64,000 bases of DNA from Lachnospiraceae bacterium (lineage in GTDB: Bacteria; Bacillota; Clostridia; Lachnospirales; Lachnospiraceae). A program made the translations under genes and the position numbers. The stretch lies in the NCBI GenBank assembly GCA_017470985.1, contig JAFUXA010000011.1, forward strand, positions 1-64,000, given 5' to 3'. The notes beneath the pieces are model-generated. The model saw nothing but the letters and a program-made list of their open reading frames with translations, was not told where the DNA came from and did not search any database. Shown piece by piece: positions 8,731 to 18,537 of the stretch (positions are counted from its first letter, which is position 1; the number at the start of each line of letters is the position of its first letter).

Positions 8731-9858
8731 ATGAATAACAAATACGGAGGTATAACAGGTCTGAGGGGGATTGCGGCCTGTTCCATTGCCTATATTTTCC
8801 ATTATCTGTTGCTCTTTCGAGCCATGCCTATGGAAAATGAACTTTTGGTAGAAATAATGGGGGCTTTAGGTTATTGTCTGCTTAGTGCGTCGGATGTGTT
8901 TTTTGTGATGAGTGGATTTTTGCTGGCGCGAAAATATGAGAATGCTGAGATTGAAACATTTAAGGTTTTTATGTCAAAGCGAGTAATAAAGATATATCCG
9001 TTGATGATAGTTACAGCCATATGGGCCTTTGTGGAGGAGAATGTTGGACTGAAAATGCTGGGAGAATATCCTCTTCATGGAGACGGGGGTCAAATAAGAT
9101 ATTCTATACCAGCGCTGATTTTAAACATGTGTGGACTTCAGACAGGAATATTTGCAGACGGAGATGTTTATGCTACTAATGGTCCAAGCTGGTTCGTTAG
9201 TGTAATTATCATTTGTCAAATTGTATTTTGGCTGATTCAGAGAAATGTAAAGAAAAAACGTGTTCAAAATATATTATTTATCATAATGATAACGCTGGGT
9301 GTACTTTGTATAATGTATCCGATCGAAATACCTCTATTGTATTCATGTGTGGCAAGAGGTTATATGGCATTTGGTATAGGTGTTCTTATGTGGAGAGGTA
9401 CTCACGGAATATATGATAACAAACAGGAATATAAGGAATATTTCAATGAAGGATCTGCGGTGATAGTTTTTCTGATTGGAATTATACTGTTATATCAGAT
9501 ATTAGTTGCCAGAGAGCATGTGGTACTAAATGAACTATATGTTCAGCTCATAGTATTCTGGGCATGTATGGTATATATCTCTATTAATGGATTCATGGCC
9601 AGCAAAGTCTTGGGTTTTGGAATTTTTAGATGGCTGGGAGAAAGGTCTATGGCTGTATTCTTATGTAATCTGCCGACAGATATTGGTATAGCTTTAATAG
9701 ATAAGATATATGATTTGAATCTTGATTATACCAGCACAAAAGTGTGGTTGTTGCATATAGTTATATCGCTGGTGATTGTGGAAATGGTATATATGTGTGA
9801 CAAGGCCTTGCAAAAATACATGTTTCACAGACGAGATAAAGGGCAGGTAGCATTATAA
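8731..9858 (+). CDS. Acyltransferase family 3 membrane protein
   Basis: A 375-residue integral membrane acyltransferase, expected to acetylate (or otherwise acylate) a glycan outside the membrane. It starts with YGGITGLRGIAACSIAYIFHY, holding the typical LRGIA motif and the catalytic-type histidine at the end of helix 1. SDVFFVMSGFLLARKYE matches the FFxISGFL motif, and SKRVIKIYPL the R-xx-RI-P motif. About ten helices. An ATG at 8701 is in frame, but GGGGAAGG (8713-8720) is well placed for the ATG at 8731, and 8701 overlaps the divergent promoter, so 8731 is preferred. First of four such acyltransferases in the locus. Confidence 0.87.
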   Translation: MNNKYGGITGLRGIAACSIAYIFHYLLLFRAMPMENELLVEIMGALGYCLLSASDVFFVMSGFLLARKYENAEIETFKVFMSKRVIKIYPLMIVTAIWAFVEENVGLKMLGEYPLHGDGGQIRYSIPALILNMCGLQTGIFADGDVYATNGPSWFVSVIIICQIVFWLIQRNVKKKRVQNILFIIMITLGVLCIMYPIEIPLLYSCVARGYMAFGIGVLMWRGTHGIYDNKQEYKEYFNEGSAVIVFLIGIILLYQILVAREHVVLNELYVQLIVFWACMVYISINGFMASKVLGFGIFRWLGERSMAVFLCNLPTDIGIALIDKIYDLNLDYTSTKVWLLHIVISLVIVEMVYMCDKALQKYMFHRRDKGQVAL

Positions 9859-9864
9859 TTATTC

Positions 9865-9893
9865 TTGATAAATGTATATATTCACTTTATAAT
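9865..9893 (+). promoter_or_regulatory. Sigma-A promoter for gmd
   Basis: TTGATA at 9865-9870, 17-base spacer, TATAAT at 9888-9893: near-perfect consensus. Start point near 9900, 20-odd bases before the AGGAGG of gmd. This suggests strong constitutive expression of the downstream operon. Confidence 0.8.
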
Positions 9894-9936
9894 TAGAAAT
9901 GTTGATTTGCAACATATGCATTAGGAGGAAATGAAA

Positions 9937-11004
9937 TTGAGTTTATTTAAAAAAGATAATAAAAAGACAGCTCTTATTACTGGAATTACAGGACAGGACG
10001 GAAGCTATTTGGCAGAGTTTCTGTTGGAGAAGGGATATGATGTTCACGGTATTATCCGTCGTTCATCAGTATCTACAACAGAGAGAATAGATCATTTAAT
10101 TGAAGCAGGAACAATTACACTTCATGATGGAGATTTATCAGATTCATCTTCAATCATTCGTGTTGTTGGCGAGGTTAAGCCGGATGAGATTTATAACCTG
10201 GCTGCTCAGTCACATGTTGGTGTAAGTTTTGATGCTGCTGAATATACAGGAGATGTGGACGCCATTGGAGTGCTTAGAATCTTAGAGGCTGTTCATATGC
10301 TTGGACTTGATAAGACATGTAGAATTTATCAGGCATCTACTTCAGAGCTTTATGGTAAGGTTGAGGAAGTACCTCAGAATGAGAATACACCATTCCATCC
10401 ATATAGCCCATATGCAGTTGCTAAGCAGTATGGTTTCTGGATGATGAAGGAGTATCGTGAGGCTTATGGTATGTTTGCCTGCAACGGTATCTTATTTAAC
10501 CACGAGTCAGAGCGCCGTGGAGAGACATTTGTAACAAGAAAGATTACTCGTGCAGCTGGAAGAATTGCTTGCGGTTTGCAGGATCACTTAGAGCTTGGAA
10601 ATCTTGATTCACTTCGTGACTGGGGATATGCCAAGGATTATGTTGAATGCATGTGGTTAATCTTACAGCAGGATGAGCCAGATGATTATGTAATTGCAAC
10701 AGGTGTGCAGCATACAGTTAGAGAATTTACTACACTTGCATTTGCCAACGATGGTATTGAGCTTGAGTGGAAGGGTGAAGGTATGGATGAGAAGGGTTAT
10801 GACAAGGCTACAGGCAAGATGCTTGTATGTGTAAACCCACAGTGGTTCAGACCTACTGATGTTGTAAATTTGTGGGGAGATCCAACCAAGGCTAAGACTA
10901 AGCTTGGATGGAATCCACAGAAGACAAGCTATGAGGAGCTTTGCCGTATTATGGCACAGCACGATTTGGAGCTAGCCAAGCAGGAAGCTAAGTTAAAAGC
11001 ATAA
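9937..11004 (+). CDS. gmd: GDP-mannose 4,6-dehydratase
   Basis: Converts GDP-D-mannose to GDP-4-keto-6-deoxy-D-mannose, the precursor of GDP-rhamnose, GDP-fucose and others. Motifs: [20 protein letters not shown] (NADP-binding), [23 protein letters not shown] with the catalytic Thr and Glu, [13 protein letters not shown] with Tyr-x3-Lys, and NGILFNHES followed by [13 protein letters not shown]. Length about 355, as usual. An ATG at 9931 exists, but AGGAGG (9923-9928) would be only 2 bases away; the TTG at 9937 has 8-base spacing and is the likely start. Its C-terminal extension [13 protein letters not shown] is lysine-rich. Identity is very secure; the end sugar depends on the rmd-like enzyme at 5698. 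Confidence 0.96.
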   Translation: MSLFKKDNKKTALITGITGQDGSYLAEFLLEKGYDVHGIIRRSSVSTTERIDHLIEAGTITLHDGDLSDSSSIIRVVGEVKPDEIYNLAAQSHVGVSFDAAEYTGDVDAIGVLRILEAVHMLGLDKTCRIYQASTSELYGKVEEVPQNENTPFHPYSPYAVAKQYGFWMMKEYREAYGMFACNGILFNHESERRGETFVTRKITRAAGRIACGLQDHLELGNLDSLRDWGYAKDYVECMWLILQQDEPDDYVIATGVQHTVREFTTLAFANDGIELEWKGEGMDEKGYDKATGKMLVCVNPQWFRPTDVVNLWGDPTKAKTKLGWNPQKTSYEELCRIMAQHDLELAKQEAKLKA

Positions 11005-11044
11005 TGGCTTGCCTACCGTTGATATTTAACAGAAAAAGAGGGAA

Positions 11045-11074
11045 GGGAATCGCCAGGTATTTCTGACGATTCCC
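11045..11074 (+). terminator. Hairpin between gmd and the next acyltransferase (weak terminator or translational element)
   Basis: Perfect 8-bp stem GGGAATCG / CGATTCCC with a 14-base loop, followed by TATATTTAGTTT and then directly by the ATG at 11087. The T-run is interrupted, so termination would be partial. It also stands between a purine-rich GAGGG (11038-11042) and the start codon. Confidence 0.6.
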
Positions 11075-11086
11075 TATATTTAGTTT

Positions 11087-12280
11087 ATGAAAGAGCGACA
11101 ATCAAATTTTGAGTTAATGAGAATATTATTGATGTGTTCCATCCCGGTATTTCATCTAATGGTATATAACGGGGTATATTATGTGGATAACGCCAATGCT
11201 TTATGGGCAATTGCGTTGACAGTGGGGGGAGCCATACCTGCAGATTATGCTTTTATCGCGCTGAGCACGTATTTCTGGTTGGAGCGAGATGATGAGATTC
11301 GTTTCAGAGGAGTTGGAGGAGTCAGAGGATTTCTTGCTCAACCTGTAATCAAGAAAGCTTTGTATCTGGCAGTTTTGGTTGGTACTTTATATGTTGTGAA
11401 ATGGTGTACTTTGCGAGGTTTATTTGGTTACAATAACACAAAGTATTTCGTCGATTTCTTTCTGATGAAAGGGGCATGGTGGTACATTTATCCATATATG
11501 GTTGTGAACCTTATTTACCCATTTCTCAATAAGATTATTAGGACTGCGCCATATATTTTAATGCAAATATTAACACTAGTATTGTCAGTGATATTTATTT
11601 ATAACGGATTAATTAATCGGACATCATTTATTAGAGATCTGCTGGCATTTATCTTTATATATTTCTTTATGGGACTTTTGAGACGTAAGAAATATAGTTA
11701 TTTCTGTGGAGTAGCTACAACCAAGGGATTTATGGTGACTTTGTCAGTTCTTATATACCTTGCTATGCTTGTGGTTTCAGTAGCCATTAAGATGGCATGT
11801 ATATATTTCTGTAGCATGAATGGCCATTTTGAGGAAGTAGGAATGGGAACACAATCTATATTTGATTGCCTTCGTGATTTACAGAATATTAATATAACAG
11901 ATGCTACATCTAAGGGTGTTATTAATTTTGTAATCGGAAGATATCATCTGCTATCCGCGATAATGGGGTTGGCTGTTTTCTTCTTTTTTAGGGATATTAA
12001 ATTAAAATACAATCCATTAATTAATAAGTATGCTAAGACTACAATTTATATTTTCTTACTCCATGATACCTGGATGGGAGTGTTCTGGTATTTTGGAAAG
12101 TGTTGGAACGATTATGGTTATTATGCGACCTGGGCCTTCTTCGCATGGATGATTATCTATGTGGGGTCTGCCTTCGTGCTGGCGCCGGTACTGTCGTGGA
12201 TTTATAATCATACCGTTAAGAAACTGGCAACATTTGTTATAGAAGGATTATTGGGCGAGGCGCGTGTTGAGAAATGTTAG
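11087..12280 (+). CDS. Acyltransferase family 3 membrane protein
   Basis: A 397-residue polytopic protein. The start MKERQSNFELMRILLMCSI is the usual acyltransferase-3 opening (N-E/F-LLR-I), followed by a histidine in PVFHLMVYNG at the end of helix 1, and GAIPADYAFIALSTYFWLE in place of the FFxxSGY motif. About ten helices follow, with a WWYIYPYMVVNLIYPFLNK segment typical of the family. Probably O-acylates the surface glycan. No normal Shine-Dalgarno precedes the ATG: a hairpin occupies that place (see 11045-11074). It overlaps the following gene by 7 bases, so the two are translationally coupled. Confidence 0.85.
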   Translation: MKERQSNFELMRILLMCSIPVFHLMVYNGVYYVDNANALWAIALTVGGAIPADYAFIALSTYFWLERDDEIRFRGVGGVRGFLAQPVIKKALYLAVLVGTLYVVKWCTLRGLFGYNNTKYFVDFFLMKGAWWYIYPYMVVNLIYPFLNKIIRTAPYILMQILTLVLSVIFIYNGLINRTSFIRDLLAFIFIYFFMGLLRRKKYSYFCGVATTKGFMVTLSVLIYLAMLVVSVAIKMACIYFCSMNGHFEEVGMGTQSIFDCLRDLQNINITDATSKGVINFVIGRYHLLSAIMGLAVFFFFRDIKLKYNPLINKYAKTTIYIFLLHDTWMGVFWYFGKCWNDYGYYATWAFFAWMIIYVGSAFVLAPVLSWIYNHTVKKLATFVIEGLLGEARVEKC

Positions 12281-13506
12281 AGAACAAGACTAAAAAACAG
12301 TCAATAAATGCATATATGTGGACCCTTCTTGTCATTTCTTTTGGTAGTTTTATATATAGCTATCGGGAGATGGTGGAGAACTATAATACAACAGTTTTAG
12401 CTTTTTCCTATAAATATGGATTCATATCCAGAGGATTTATTGGAAGTCTGTATCATGTGCTGGATAGGATACTGCCTGTGGATATCATAGATTATGATGC
12501 TGTAGTAAATGTATGTCTGATTGTGACTCTTATGATATATGGCATATTTTTAGTGTTTGCCAGATATACCTTGGAGAAATGTAAAGAGAGTAACCTGGTA
12601 TATGTGGAGGCTTTCTGGGCTTTCTTTATGATAATTGTAGTTTCTACATTTGCTTCTAAGAGAAACTTTGGCAGATTGGATATATTTATGTTGCTATTCA
12701 GTGTGATTGCGGTATGGATACTGATGCAGAAGAAATGTAAATTCCTGTATGTGTTGATAATTCCTCTGGTTGCCATGGGAGTTATGGTGCATCAGGGTTA
12801 TGTATTTATGTATGTGAATATGGTGCTTGTGCTGCTTCTCTATCTCTATTTGCGGCAGGGGGATAGGGTATATCTCATATTGTTTATAGCATCACTTATT
12901 GTGGTGTCTGCACTATTTATATGGTTTCAATTCTTGAGTCATGTAAATGGCGAGGCAATAGTTGGAGATATAATTGACGAGGCCACAAAGCTGAGCCGCC
13001 GCGGAAAGTATCATGATACTTTAATAGATGCAGAAATATTGGGAGTGGATTTGGGAAAGACAGAATGGCCATTACATGTGCAAAACTTCGTGGAGCTACC
13101 TTTCTTTCTGATTCTCATTTCGCCATTTATCTATGTGGGAGCATCCCTAGCCAGTGAAGTGCTGAAGGGATGTAGAGATTTAAGAGAGAAGATTCCATAT
13201 GTGATTGTAATGTTTGGGGCAGTAACTACATTGCCGCTGTTTATAATGAAGATAGATTACGGCAGATGGATGCTTGCGATTCTGGCATATTATTTAATTA
13301 TGCTTATTGTGCTGGTGGCATTAGATGATGAGATAGTTATCAGGGCTTTAGAAAACAAGGCCAAGTGGCTTAGAGAGAATAAGACCTGGGGCTTTATGTT
13401 GATAATATATGCCATAGTTTTCTTGCCACTGTGGGATGTGAGAATATGTCAGTTGTTGAAATCAATTTCAGATCCTATTAATGAAATGTGGCTTCATATG
13501 TGGTAA
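12274..13506 (+). CDS. Polytopic membrane protein, tandem paralogue family, member 1 of 7
   Basis: I do not recognise this 410-residue family. About ten to eleven hydrophobic helices. Motifs shared with six other genes here: N38-T-T followed by Y46-K-Y-G-F-I-S-R-G just after helix 1; N131-F-G-R-L-D; H173-Q-G-Y-V-F; F220-L-S-H with NGEAIV; E254-I-L-G-V-D; K326-I-D-Y-G-R; and PLWDV near the C-terminus. Conserved Asp, Arg, His and Glu at membrane borders suggest an enzyme, possibly a GT-C glycosyltransferase or polymerase working on a lipid-linked sugar; this is inference. ATG start overlaps the previous gene by 7 bases. Confidence 0.85.
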   Translation: MLENKTKKQSINAYMWTLLVISFGSFIYSYREMVENYNTTVLAFSYKYGFISRGFIGSLYHVLDRILPVDIIDYDAVVNVCLIVTLMIYGIFLVFARYTLEKCKESNLVYVEAFWAFFMIIVVSTFASKRNFGRLDIFMLLFSVIAVWILMQKKCKFLYVLIIPLVAMGVMVHQGYVFMYVNMVLVLLLYLYLRQGDRVYLILFIASLIVVSALFIWFQFLSHVNGEAIVGDIIDEATKLSRRGKYHDTLIDAEILGVDLGKTEWPLHVQNFVELPFFLILISPFIYVGASLASEVLKGCRDLREKIPYVIVMFGAVTTLPLFIMKIDYGRWMLAILAYYLIMLIVLVALDDEIVIRALENKAKWLRENKTWGFMLIIYAIVFLPLWDVRICQLLKSISDPINEMWLHMW

Positions 13507-13634
13507 ATGTTTTTGAAATTTAAGTAGCATAGATAATATTGTTTAGTAGATAGATTCATGGAGCGTTGATAATAATGCTTTAGGGAAAGATTTGTTGTAA
13601 GTTGATAATAAATGAATTAAAGAGGATACAAGAA

Positions 13635-14936
13635 ATGAGAGAAACCTCTGGCAGGGATGTGCTAAAGAGAGAAGGAGGCTTTCTAATATTTATGATGGCT
13701 TTTGCTCTGGTAAATGTCCTGCGTCATTTTGAAGAGATTATAAGTGAATATAATACGACACTATTTGCCATGTCATATAAATACGGTTTTATATCCAGGG
13801 GTATGCTTGGAACAATATGGCTGGGACTGGACGAGATATTGCCAATTAATTTAATGACATATGATAGTGTATATGGTTTCGCCTGCATATCAACAGTGGT
13901 GCTGTATATTATTATCTTTGCTATGTACTTTGTGCTGCTGAGAAACAGCAGGGAAAAATATTTGAGAAATCTGCGTTATCTCATAGCATTCTTTAGTATA
14001 TTTACATTTTCCATGTTTCTTACAGACGAGGTCTTCGGCAGACTGGATCTGTGGTTGTATATGCTTACATTTCTCATGGTAATACTCGTGCTTAAGGACA
14101 GAGGAGTGTGGCTGGTTCCCATATTGGTGGGACTGTGCATGTGCATACATCAGGGATATGTATTGACCTGCGCCAATATTGTGGTGGTACTTCTGGCCTA
14201 TGTGGCATTGGTATCCACTGGAATTAAGAGGCGGAGATATGCAGTGATTCTGGGAGTGACAGTTTTAATAATTGCAGTTACATTTATCTATTTCGAATTC
14301 TTCAGTCATGGCGGCGGAAGAGAAATCGTAGATGAGGTAATAACTCATGCCAAGGCCTTGTCTCCAGATGGCAAGAGTTATAATGAGTCAATTATCAACC
14401 ATGAGATATTGGGCCTGGATGTGTATGAGTCAGAGATGGAGATGCATAAGCTTAACTGGCAGGAGGTTCCGGTCTTTGTAGTTTTGTTCATTCCATATAT
14501 TATTATTGCAGGCAGATTTATGAGAAACCTGTTGAGAAATGATAATGCAAAGGCTTCAAAGGAGGCGGACAAGTCCAGAGTAATACATAGATTCGTAGCG
14601 GATATAAGAGGGGATAAACCGGCCTTGGAAATGGGCAGATGGCTTATGGTTCTAGGCGGTTTGGCTGTGGTGCCACAGATGCTTATGAAGGTTGACTTCG
14701 GTAGATATGTATATATGACTTTCAGTTATTATATTGTCATGGCCATGTGCATGCTGACATTGGGAGATGACAAAGTATATGAGGCAGTGGAAGCGGGAAA
14801 GACAGCCATTAAGAGACGCACACCATTTCCATTGGTGGTGCTTATCTATCCAATGTTTTTCATGCCGTTGCATGATGTGATTATATCTGGCATAAGCTGG
14901 AGAGTATCGACTTGGGTTAATTTCTGGATGAGATAA
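13635..14936 (+). CDS. Polytopic membrane protein, tandem paralogue family, member 2 of 7
   Basis: 433 residues, same family as its neighbours. Motifs: NTTLFAMSYKYGFISRGMLG, VFGRLDLW, CIHQGYVL, YFEFFSHGGG, HEILGLDVY, MKVDFGRYVY, LHDVII. It has an insert of about 20 charged residues (about 305-330, NDNAKASKEADKSR) in a loop before the KVDFGR motif, unlike member 1. A TTG at 13602 is in frame, but AGAGGA at 13621-13626 is 8 bases before the ATG at 13635, so I choose 13635. A gap of 128 bases separates it from member 1 and holds no clear terminator. Confidence 0.85.
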   Translation: MRETSGRDVLKREGGFLIFMMAFALVNVLRHFEEIISEYNTTLFAMSYKYGFISRGMLGTIWLGLDEILPINLMTYDSVYGFACISTVVLYIIIFAMYFVLLRNSREKYLRNLRYLIAFFSIFTFSMFLTDEVFGRLDLWLYMLTFLMVILVLKDRGVWLVPILVGLCMCIHQGYVLTCANIVVVLLAYVALVSTGIKRRRYAVILGVTVLIIAVTFIYFEFFSHGGGREIVDEVITHAKALSPDGKSYNESIINHEILGLDVYESEMEMHKLNWQEVPVFVVLFIPYIIIAGRFMRNLLRNDNAKASKEADKSRVIHRFVADIRGDKPALEMGRWLMVLGGLAVVPQMLMKVDFGRYVYMTFSYYIVMAMCMLTLGDDKVYEAVEAGKTAIKRRTPFPLVVLIYPMFFMPLHDVIISGISWRVSTWVNFWMR

Positions 14937-15023
14937 GAGTGATTATTATTACAGATAAAACATCAAATGTTTTACAGAAGTATGGTGGAGAATGACAGAT
15001 TCCCTGGGAATCGAGGAGATGTA

Positions 15024-16433
15024 ATGAGTAGACGAGAGAAGAGATACATGAGTAAGAACAAGAAATTTGAGATAATTATGATTTTGTCAGCCTTTATATT
15101 GCTGTTTTATAATCTGGCTGCCAGAGTTAATTCTTATTCTACTACTCTACTGGCATTTACATATAAGTATGGTTTTATTCCAAGAGGACTTCTGGGAACT
15201 ATTTATCAAGGGTTAAATGATTTACTGCCTATCAATATGAATGTGTATGCTGCGGTAAATATTTTCACACTTATTATGACCTGCTTATATACAGGATTTA
15301 TGGTCTGGGTGCTGAAGAAGTTACTATCTAAAATAGGCGACACAACTGTTTCCTGGATGCAGAAGGCCAGTGCAACTCAGATGATGAGTTGTGATTCCCG
15401 CAGAACACAAGATGATTTCAGTGATCTGGCAGGACCTTGGAAGAGTATATACAGCTTGATTATGTTTGCGCTAATCTGTGCTATTCCAACATTTGCCGGA
15501 TATTATAATTTCGGCAGAGTGGATATGTATATGCTGATTATGTCCTTGTGTGCCATGATGCTTATTGTATATGACAAGGCTATTTGGCTTGTCGTTCCGC
15601 TGGTGGCATTGGGAGAAATGTTTCATGAAGCATATGTATTTATGTATTTCTCCATGATACTGGCCCTTCTGGTTTATAGGATTTTGGATGAGATTGGCAA
15701 GTTAGATGACTTAGATGCAGGGGTGATTAATTATTTAAAAGCTGCATTTGCCCATAAGTCAGTGAGAAGATATCTCTGGGTTACAGTATTGTCTGTAGCT
15801 GTTGTATCAGGACTGTTTCTGTATTTCAGATTCGGATATGAATATGGCGATAGAGAAGTGGCAGACAAAATATATGATACAGCCTATGGAATGACCTATG
15901 ATAATTTCGTGCACAAAGATGTAATTCGTGCAGAGATTTTGGGAGTGGATTTAACTGAGGAAGAAATAGAATATCATGTGGAGAACTTTATAGAATTTCC
16001 ATTCTTTATTCTGTTAATGAGTCCTTTTATTGGAATATTGGTTGGACTATATAGACATGTCTTTAAACAGATTAGAGGTAATAGGTTACAGGGGCTGCTG
16101 AGATTTAAATACCTGGTAATGATTGTGGGAGTGCTTACATTAATACCGCTTCTGGCAATGAAGGTAGATTATGGAAGATGGTGCTTTGCAGCTGTTATGT
16201 ATTATGTAATGACACTTCTTGCTATGATGGCTATGGGAGACGAGGTTGTATTTGATGGATGGAGAAGTACTATTGTGAAGCTTCGTGAGAAATGGCTACT
16301 GGGACCAGTGCTTCTGGCTTATGCTATGATGCTTACACCATTTACAGATTTGTCTATTGGAAAATTCTGTTATCAGATATATGATTTTCCAAATAAGATA
16401 TTGAGAATGATGGAGATCATACCATTTAATTAG
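15024..16433 (+). CDS. Polytopic membrane protein, tandem paralogue family, member 3 of 7
   Basis: 469 residues, the longest of the seven. Motifs present: STTLLAFTYKYGFIPRGLLG, NFGRVDMY, MFHEAYVFMYF, AEILGVDLTEEE, MKVDYGRW, PFTDLSI. It carries extra loop segments (about residues 104-140, with SCDSRRTQDDFSD; and about 232-255) and lacks the FSH part of motif 4 (RFGYEYGDREV instead); Gln of HQG is Glu-Ala. It is therefore one of the two most divergent members. The in-frame ATG at 14967 is rejected because GAGGAG at 15013-15018 is properly spaced for the ATG at 15024, which also gives an N-terminus like the paralogues. Confidence 0.83.
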   Translation: MSRREKRYMSKNKKFEIIMILSAFILLFYNLAARVNSYSTTLLAFTYKYGFIPRGLLGTIYQGLNDLLPINMNVYAAVNIFTLIMTCLYTGFMVWVLKKLLSKIGDTTVSWMQKASATQMMSCDSRRTQDDFSDLAGPWKSIYSLIMFALICAIPTFAGYYNFGRVDMYMLIMSLCAMMLIVYDKAIWLVVPLVALGEMFHEAYVFMYFSMILALLVYRILDEIGKLDDLDAGVINYLKAAFAHKSVRRYLWVTVLSVAVVSGLFLYFRFGYEYGDREVADKIYDTAYGMTYDNFVHKDVIRAEILGVDLTEEEIEYHVENFIEFPFFILLMSPFIGILVGLYRHVFKQIRGNRLQGLLRFKYLVMIVGVLTLIPLLAMKVDYGRWCFAAVMYYVMTLLAMMAMGDEVVFDGWRSTIVKLREKWLLGPVLLAYAMMLTPFTDLSIGKFCYQIYDFPNKILRMMEIIPFN

Positions 16434-16497
16434 ATGACTGACAGGGGATAATACCAGGAAGTCGACTTTGGTTATAAATTAAAAAGAGGATAGATTT

Positions 16498-18537
16498 TTG
16501 AGAATAAGTGACAAGATTGAAGAGTTCAAGAAACTGCATATAGAGAAGAAGACCATAATCAACTGTCTCATAATTGGGTTGGTTGTATCTGTTGGATTAA
16601 ATATCTCCATTAATAATCAGACAGGAATGACGGAGGAAGAAGCTACCATACCTATGATGCTCATTAGAAATGTAGTTTTAGGACTGTCATCTAATCGTAT
16701 GGGATTGTTGCTATGTCTTCTTGGTGTCTTCATAATTGCATTGATTGCGGAGACTTTGCTTTCTAATAATAAGGTGAAAAAGGCAGGAGTTCTTCGGGTG
16801 ATTGCCTGGTTTTTTGCCCTGGCACAGGTGGTTTCTGCTGCGTATAAATCAAGTAATGGTGGCAGTATAACCTTTCTGTGGATGGATGGGTCTGTGGTTC
16901 TTAGAAGTTTTCTGTTGCTGCTGTCCTATATGCTAATGGCATATTATGTAATGGTCATTGCCAGCTGGTTTTTCATTGGCGGTGATGGGGATGTATACTT
17001 AGGTAATCAGGAGACTGATTCGGATTTTAGCACAGGCAGTCATGAAACTGATGATAATATACCGGGAAATAATAAGTGGAAACTTAGTTTTAATTTGAAG
17101 GATTTCAGTAAAATTATACTGGCGTGGCTTCCTTATTATCTGATTTATTATCCAGGAACAGCAAACGAGGATTCCATTATACAGATTATGGAGTTCTTCC
17201 ATGTGCGAAGTTATATTAATGATTTGTCCGCAGTGCAAGGCGCTAATATATTTATCACAGATCATCATCCATATATTCTGACTATGATATTTGGAGCATT
17301 TTCCAAATTAGGATTGGCTCTGGGCAATATTACAATAGGATTTGCCATTTATATTGTGATTCATTTTGTATTCCAGGCAGCAGTATTTACTATAGTCCTG
17401 GGGTATTTGCGCAGAATTGGCTGGGGCGAGAAGGCCATAAAGGCGGCTCGAATGGTGATTATGTTTGTGCCTATTTATCCATTGTATGCTATTTGCATGC
17501 TCAAGGATAATATCTATTCTGCCTTTGTTCTCCTTGTGGCCATTGGATTAATAGAGATTATAAGAAGTGCAGGTGAAGTCTTGAATCAGAAGAAATTTCT
17601 CCTGTATATGTTCATGGTGACAAGTTGTATGATGCTTACGAAGGTATATGGCAAATATGTCATGGCTGTTTTGGCTGTGGTAAGTATTATATGGTATAGA
17701 AAATGGTGGAAGGAGATTGCAATATCATTTATCCTGCCGGTTTTAGTATTTCATTTCCTGTATCAGGGAATGTTTCTGCCAGTCATGAATGTGGCGCCGG
17801 GAGGTTTGCAGGAAGCTATGTCAGTTCCTTTTCAACAGACTGCCAGATATATGAAGGAATATGGAGAGGAAGTGACGGATGAGGAGTACAAGGCCATCAA
17901 TGCTATCTTGCCAGCCAAGAAGCTTGCCAAGTTGTATGAACCGGAACTGTCTAATAGGGTGAAGGAGAGATATAATCAGCAGGCTACCAAGAAAGAATTG
18001 AAGAATTATATGAAGGCCTGGTGGAACATGGGCTTGAAGCATCCTATCTGTTATATAGATGCAACTCTTAATAATATATATGACTACTATGATATTAATA
18101 GAACTACTTATGTAAGTTATACCAAGATCAATACATATTTACAGGACAATGTGGATAAGTATCCTGAAAATGAGTATGGATGGTTATATATTGAGGCTCC
18201 GGAGGAATTGGAGGAGGCCAGATATTTCGTGGCACAGGCCACACTGATTCTGGAGAAGACTCCAGTTCTGGGATGGTTTATGTCAGTTGGACTCTTGCCG
18301 TATATTGTATTATTTGAGCTGTATAGACTGCTGGTGACCAAACGAGGCAGAGAATTGTTGGTATGGCTTATTCCAATACTTACCATGGGAATATGTCTGC
18401 TGTCGCCGGAAAATGGAAATTGTAGATATGTGCTTCCAATGTTTTATCTGATGCCACTTCTTATTGGGCGTGTGGTTAGAGATATAGATAAAAATAATAA
18501 TGGGTATATAGGAGATGCGGGTGAAGAAAGAGCGTGA
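16498..18537 (+). CDS. DUF6020-type polytopic membrane protein
   Basis: 679 residues with 12 or more hydrophobic segments. The central part (from about residue 205) reads WLPYYLIYYPGTANEDSIIQI, then DHHPYILTMIFGAF, then YPLYAICMLKDNIYSAF, which I associate with the DUF6020 family of GT-C-like proteins. The acidic NED and DHHP loop would face outside. A soluble segment of about 130 residues (about 440-570) precedes the last helices, ending with PENGNCRYVLPMFYLMP. Start is TTG: AGAGGA at 16485-16490 is 7 bases away and no in-frame ATG is nearby. Probable extracytoplasmic glycosyltransferase; substrate unknown. It overlaps the following gene. Confidence 0.75.
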   Translation: MRISDKIEEFKKLHIEKKTIINCLIIGLVVSVGLNISINNQTGMTEEEATIPMMLIRNVVLGLSSNRMGLLLCLLGVFIIALIAETLLSNNKVKKAGVLRVIAWFFALAQVVSAAYKSSNGGSITFLWMDGSVVLRSFLLLLSYMLMAYYVMVIASWFFIGGDGDVYLGNQETDSDFSTGSHETDDNIPGNNKWKLSFNLKDFSKIILAWLPYYLIYYPGTANEDSIIQIMEFFHVRSYINDLSAVQGANIFITDHHPYILTMIFGAFSKLGLALGNITIGFAIYIVIHFVFQAAVFTIVLGYLRRIGWGEKAIKAARMVIMFVPIYPLYAICMLKDNIYSAFVLLVAIGLIEIIRSAGEVLNQKKFLLYMFMVTSCMMLTKVYGKYVMAVLAVVSIIWYRKWWKEIAISFILPVLVFHFLYQGMFLPVMNVAPGGLQEAMSVPFQQTARYMKEYGEEVTDEEYKAINAILPAKKLAKLYEPELSNRVKERYNQQATKKELKNYMKAWWNMGLKHPICYIDATLNNIYDYYDINRTTYVSYTKINTYLQDNVDKYPENEYGWLYIEAPEELEEARYFVAQATLILEKTPVLGWFMSVGLLPYIVLFELYRLLVTKRGRELLVWLIPILTMGICLLSPENGNCRYVLPMFYLMPLLIGRVVRDIDKNNNGYIGDAGEERA

